DNA of 56,881 nt from Halolactibacillus halophilus (GTDB lineage Bacteria; Bacillota; Bacilli; Bacillales; Amphibacillaceae): the NCBI RefSeq assembly GCF_900115605.1, contig NZ_FOXC01000015.1, positions 1 through 56,881 of the forward strand, in the 5' to 3' direction. Shown here one piece after another: positions 55,263 to 56,881 of this stretch. Position 1 is the first letter of the stretch. Each line of letters starts with the position of its first letter. The notes below the pieces were generated by a model that saw only the letters and a program-made list of their open reading frames with translations, was not told where the DNA came from and searched no databases. A program made the position numbers and the translations under genes.

Positions 55263-56423
55263 CTAATTATACGATGCGATAAGTGCAAGAAATGTGTTGC
55301 TAGCAATTCTCATCGCTTGTTCATTAAAATCAAACTTTGGATGGTGATGGGGATAAAATGGCCCATCTGTTTTCGCGCCTGTAAAGAAAAAAGCCCCTGG
55401 TTTTTCTAATAAGTAATAACTGAAGTCTTCACCTGTCATCGAAGGGCGGGTGAAAGAAGCATCTGATACTCCTGGTATTTCTTTAGCGATATCTATGATT
55501 CGCTTTGCTTCAGCTTCATGATTTACAACCGGTGGGTAACCTTTCATATAGTCGAAATCAATCGTAATACCATAACGCGCTTCAAATGATTCAATAATCG
55601 CCGTCATTTCTTGAATGATTAAAGTTTGAACCTCTTTAGAAAATGTTCGAACAGTCCCTTCTAAGGTCGCTTTTCCAGCAATGATATTAAACGCATCTCC
55701 AGCTTCAATCTTTCCGATGCTTAAGACGGCGGTATCTAGTGGATCAATTCGGCGGCTCACAATCGTTTGGCACTCACTGACGAGTGCACTCGCAATCACA
55801 ACAGCATCTTTTGTATCATGTGGCATTGCCCCGTGTCCACCGACACCATTAACCTCAATTGTAAAGCGATCAGCACCTGCCATAAAGTCCCCCGTTGTTG
55901 TATGAATGGTACCCACCGATAAGCTAGCCCAGAGGTGTGTTCCAAAAACATAATCCACACCTTCAAGTGCCCCGTTTTTAATCATAGGTGCCGCACCTCC
56001 CGGTGCAACTTCTTCAGCGGGTTGATGAATCAAAACAACATTACCTGATAAATTCTGTTTTTGTTGATATAAAATTTTTGCGGTGACAAGCAGTGTTGCC
56101 GTGTGACCATCGTGACCACAGGCGTGCGTCACACCGGGGACAGTTGATTTATATGGAACTTCTTTTTGATCTTGAATCGGTAAAGCATCAAAATCAGCCC
56201 TTAAGGCTATCGTTTTACCTGGCTTTGTTCCTTTAATTGTTGCAACAATCCCGTGACCACCAATATGCCTTTCATAATCGATGCCTAATTGGTCATAGTA
56301 GTGACAAATATAATCGGCTGTTTTTGCTTCATGAAATGATAATTCAGGATGTTGATGCAAGTAACGTCTGATGTCAATCATTTCGCTATAGTCTGTGTTC
56401 GATACATAATTATCCATTGCCAT
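55263..56423 (-). CDS. yhaA: M20-family amidohydrolase (YhaA-like)
   Basis: 386 residues from ATG 56423, 5 nt after AGGGTGA; the longer frame to 56441 lacks an RBS. Metal-binding motifs HACGHDGHTA and PAEEVAPGGA, the dimerisation domain GGHGAMPHDTKDAV and the late SMTGEDFSYY are all there. The family cleaves N-acyl or N-acetyl amino acids (hippurate hydrolase, N-acetyl-diaminopimelate deacetylase type). Position after ecs matches B. subtilis yhaA. Confidence 0.93.
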   Translation of the reverse strand: MAMDNYVSNTDYSEMIDIRRYLHQHPELSFHEAKTADYICHYYDQLGIDYERHIGGHGIVATIKGTKPGKTIALRADFDALPIQDQKEVPYKSTVPGVTHACGHDGHTATLLVTAKILYQQKQNLSGNVVLIHQPAEEVAPGGAAPMIKNGALEGVDYVFGTHLWASLSVGTIHTTTGDFMAGADRFTIEVNGVGGHGAMPHDTKDAVVIASALVSECQTIVSRRIDPLDTAVLSIGKIEAGDAFNIIAGKATLEGTVRTFSKEVQTLIIQEMTAIIESFEARYGITIDFDYMKGYPPVVNHEAEAKRIIDIAKEIPGVSDASFTRPSMTGEDFSYYLLEKPGAFFFTGAKTDGPFYPHHHPKFDFNEQAMRIASNTFLALIASYN

Positions 56424-56452
56424 TATATTCACCCTCATCATATGTTTTTGCC

Positions 56453-56461
56453 ATTATAACA
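56453..56461 (-). promoter_or_regulatory. yhaA promoter, extended -10
   Basis: On the minus strand TGT directly precedes TATAAT, 30 nt before ATG 56423. Confidence 0.5.
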
Positions 56462-56507
56462 TAACACATTAAAACGATGTATGAATCGACATCGGGTATT
56501 GTTTTTC

Positions 56508-56530
56508 ATTCGTATCGGTTTCATTTATAA
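56508..56530 (+). promoter_or_regulatory. Promoter-like sequence before the truncated small ORF
   Basis: TATAAT at 56525-56530 with TTTTCA about 17 bp upstream (start near 56502). The next ATG with an RBS is at 56571. Confidence 0.4.
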
Positions 56531-56570
56531 TGAAACAAGCAGGTATTTTATATAGAAATGGGTGAAGGAA

Positions 56571-56624
56571 ATGTCAAACGTATTAAAAACAGTCATTGCA
56601 CTTATGATTATTTTATCGCATTAA
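56571..56624 (+). pseudogene. Small hydrophobic ORF cut short at the IS605-type end
   Basis: ATG 56571 follows GGTGAAGGAA and encodes MSNVLKTVIALMIILSH before TAA. The last codons coincide with the beginning of the repeat at 56611, which is shared with the copy at 6356. So the original gene may have continued as a small membrane peptide and been interrupted by insertion. It may also be a genuine 17-residue peptide. Either reading is tentative. Confidence 0.35.
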
Positions 56625-56675
56625 GGCGAGAAGACACCTTCCTCAAGTGCGTCAGCACTAGGTGGGTGATGAATC
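56611..56675 (+). repeat. IS605-type end repeat, copy 3
   Basis: Begins TTTTATCG, has GAGAAGACACCTTCCTCAA in common with copy 2, then the hairpin AGTGC-GTCA-GCACT (56646-56659), then AGGTGGGTGATGAATCG. The 3' part differs from copies 1 and 2. Followed by a promoter and a gene reading outward, so it is probably the left end of an element. Confidence 0.65.
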
Positions 56676-56697
56676 GTTTGTTTTGAATATTTTTGAA

Positions 56698-56727
56698 GTG
56701 ACAAACATATATTCTGTATGGTATAAT
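56698..56727 (+). promoter_or_regulatory. Promoter of the partial gene at 56774
   Basis: GTGACA (56698-56703), 18 bp, TATAAT (56722-56727). Confidence 0.55.
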
Positions 56728-56773
56728 TAGAGCATTAACAATGACCGTCACAAAAAAAGAGAGGGTGTATATC

Positions 56774-56881
56774 ATGGGCATGAAGGCCATTTTTTCAAAT
56801 CGCTTATATAAGCATAAAATCGACCCTGATTTTGTGATGTCCATGGATCACACCCTTCGGGTGTTTAATCAAGCCAAACAT
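56774..56881 (+). CDS. Partial CDS, possible IS605-type tnpB (N-terminus only)
   Basis: ATG 56774 follows AGAGAGGGTG and the frame is open for 36 codons to the window edge (MGMKAIFSNRLYKHKIDPDF…LRVFNQAKH). The segment around LRVFNQAKH resembles the helical N-terminal region of some TnpB-type proteins. The IS605-like end and promoter just upstream fit a left end followed by tnpB. The rest lies outside, so the catalytic residues cannot be seen. ATG 56780 is an alternative start. Confidence 0.45.
   Translation, partial: MGMKAIFSNRLYKHKIDPDFVMSMDHTLRVFNQAKH

Overview
The window is a low-GC Firmicutes chromosome segment of the Bacillaceae type. Evidence for this is the gene order, strong AGGAGG-like ribosome binding sites, sigma-A-like promoters (several with an extended -10), many intrinsic terminators, an HprK/Crh pair and Lgt/PrsA lipoprotein machinery. 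Two blocks match the remembered Bacillus subtilis order: secA-prfB-yitT-ftsEX-ctpB-minJ / uvrBA-yvlCD / hprK-lgt-yvoD-ppaX-yvoF / yvcD-trxB-yvcI-rapZ-yvcK-whiA-crh (about 0.8-36.7 kb), and yhaQPON-yhaM-prsA-yhaH-trpP-hit-ecsAB-yhaA (36.7-56.4 kb). These blocks lie far apart in B. subtilis and are joined here just after crh. A salt-tolerant lineage is suggested by opuA and two GbsR-type regulators, but I cannot name a genus.

Layout. 1-819: debris of an IS605-type tnpB right end and a frameshifted IS4-type transposase, then a hairpin and the secA promoter. 0.8-12.6 kb: protein export (SecA), translation termination (RF2 with its programmed frameshift), a YitT membrane protein, FtsEX with an M23 murein hydrolase, CtpB and a MinJ-like PDZ protein. 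12.7-25.2 kb: a SWIM-SNF2 helicase, RF3, UvrBA behind a candidate LexA box, YvlCD and a PabB-PabC fusion. 25.3-36.7 kb: carbon-control and envelope genes (HprK, Lgt, YvoD, PpaX, YvoF), a degenerate GlpD-like flavoprotein, a TPR protein, TrxB, a candidate C-rich small RNA, then NUDIX-RapZ-YvcK-WhiA-Crh. The Crh-like protein has Asn where HprK would phosphorylate Ser46.

36.7-56.4 kb: a NatAB-like exporter, a heptad-repeat coiled-coil gene, the YhaO/YhaN nuclease-ATPase pair, GbsR-like regulators, YhaM, PrsA, the OpuA glycine-betaine ABC operon with palindromic operators, YtxH, TrpP with a clear TRAP-type leader, HIT, EcsAB and an M20 amidohydrolase. 56.5-56.9 kb: an IS605-like end followed by a promoter and the start of a possible tnpB gene leaving the window.

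Most of the window is housekeeping. The parts most worth a second look are the TRAP site at trpP, the phosphosite-less Crh, the C-rich sRNA candidate, the three related IS605-type end sequences (one looks like a left-end/right-end mini-element), the degenerate GlpD paralogue and the heptad-repeat gene. I saw no defence island, prophage, CRISPR array, tRNA or rRNA.
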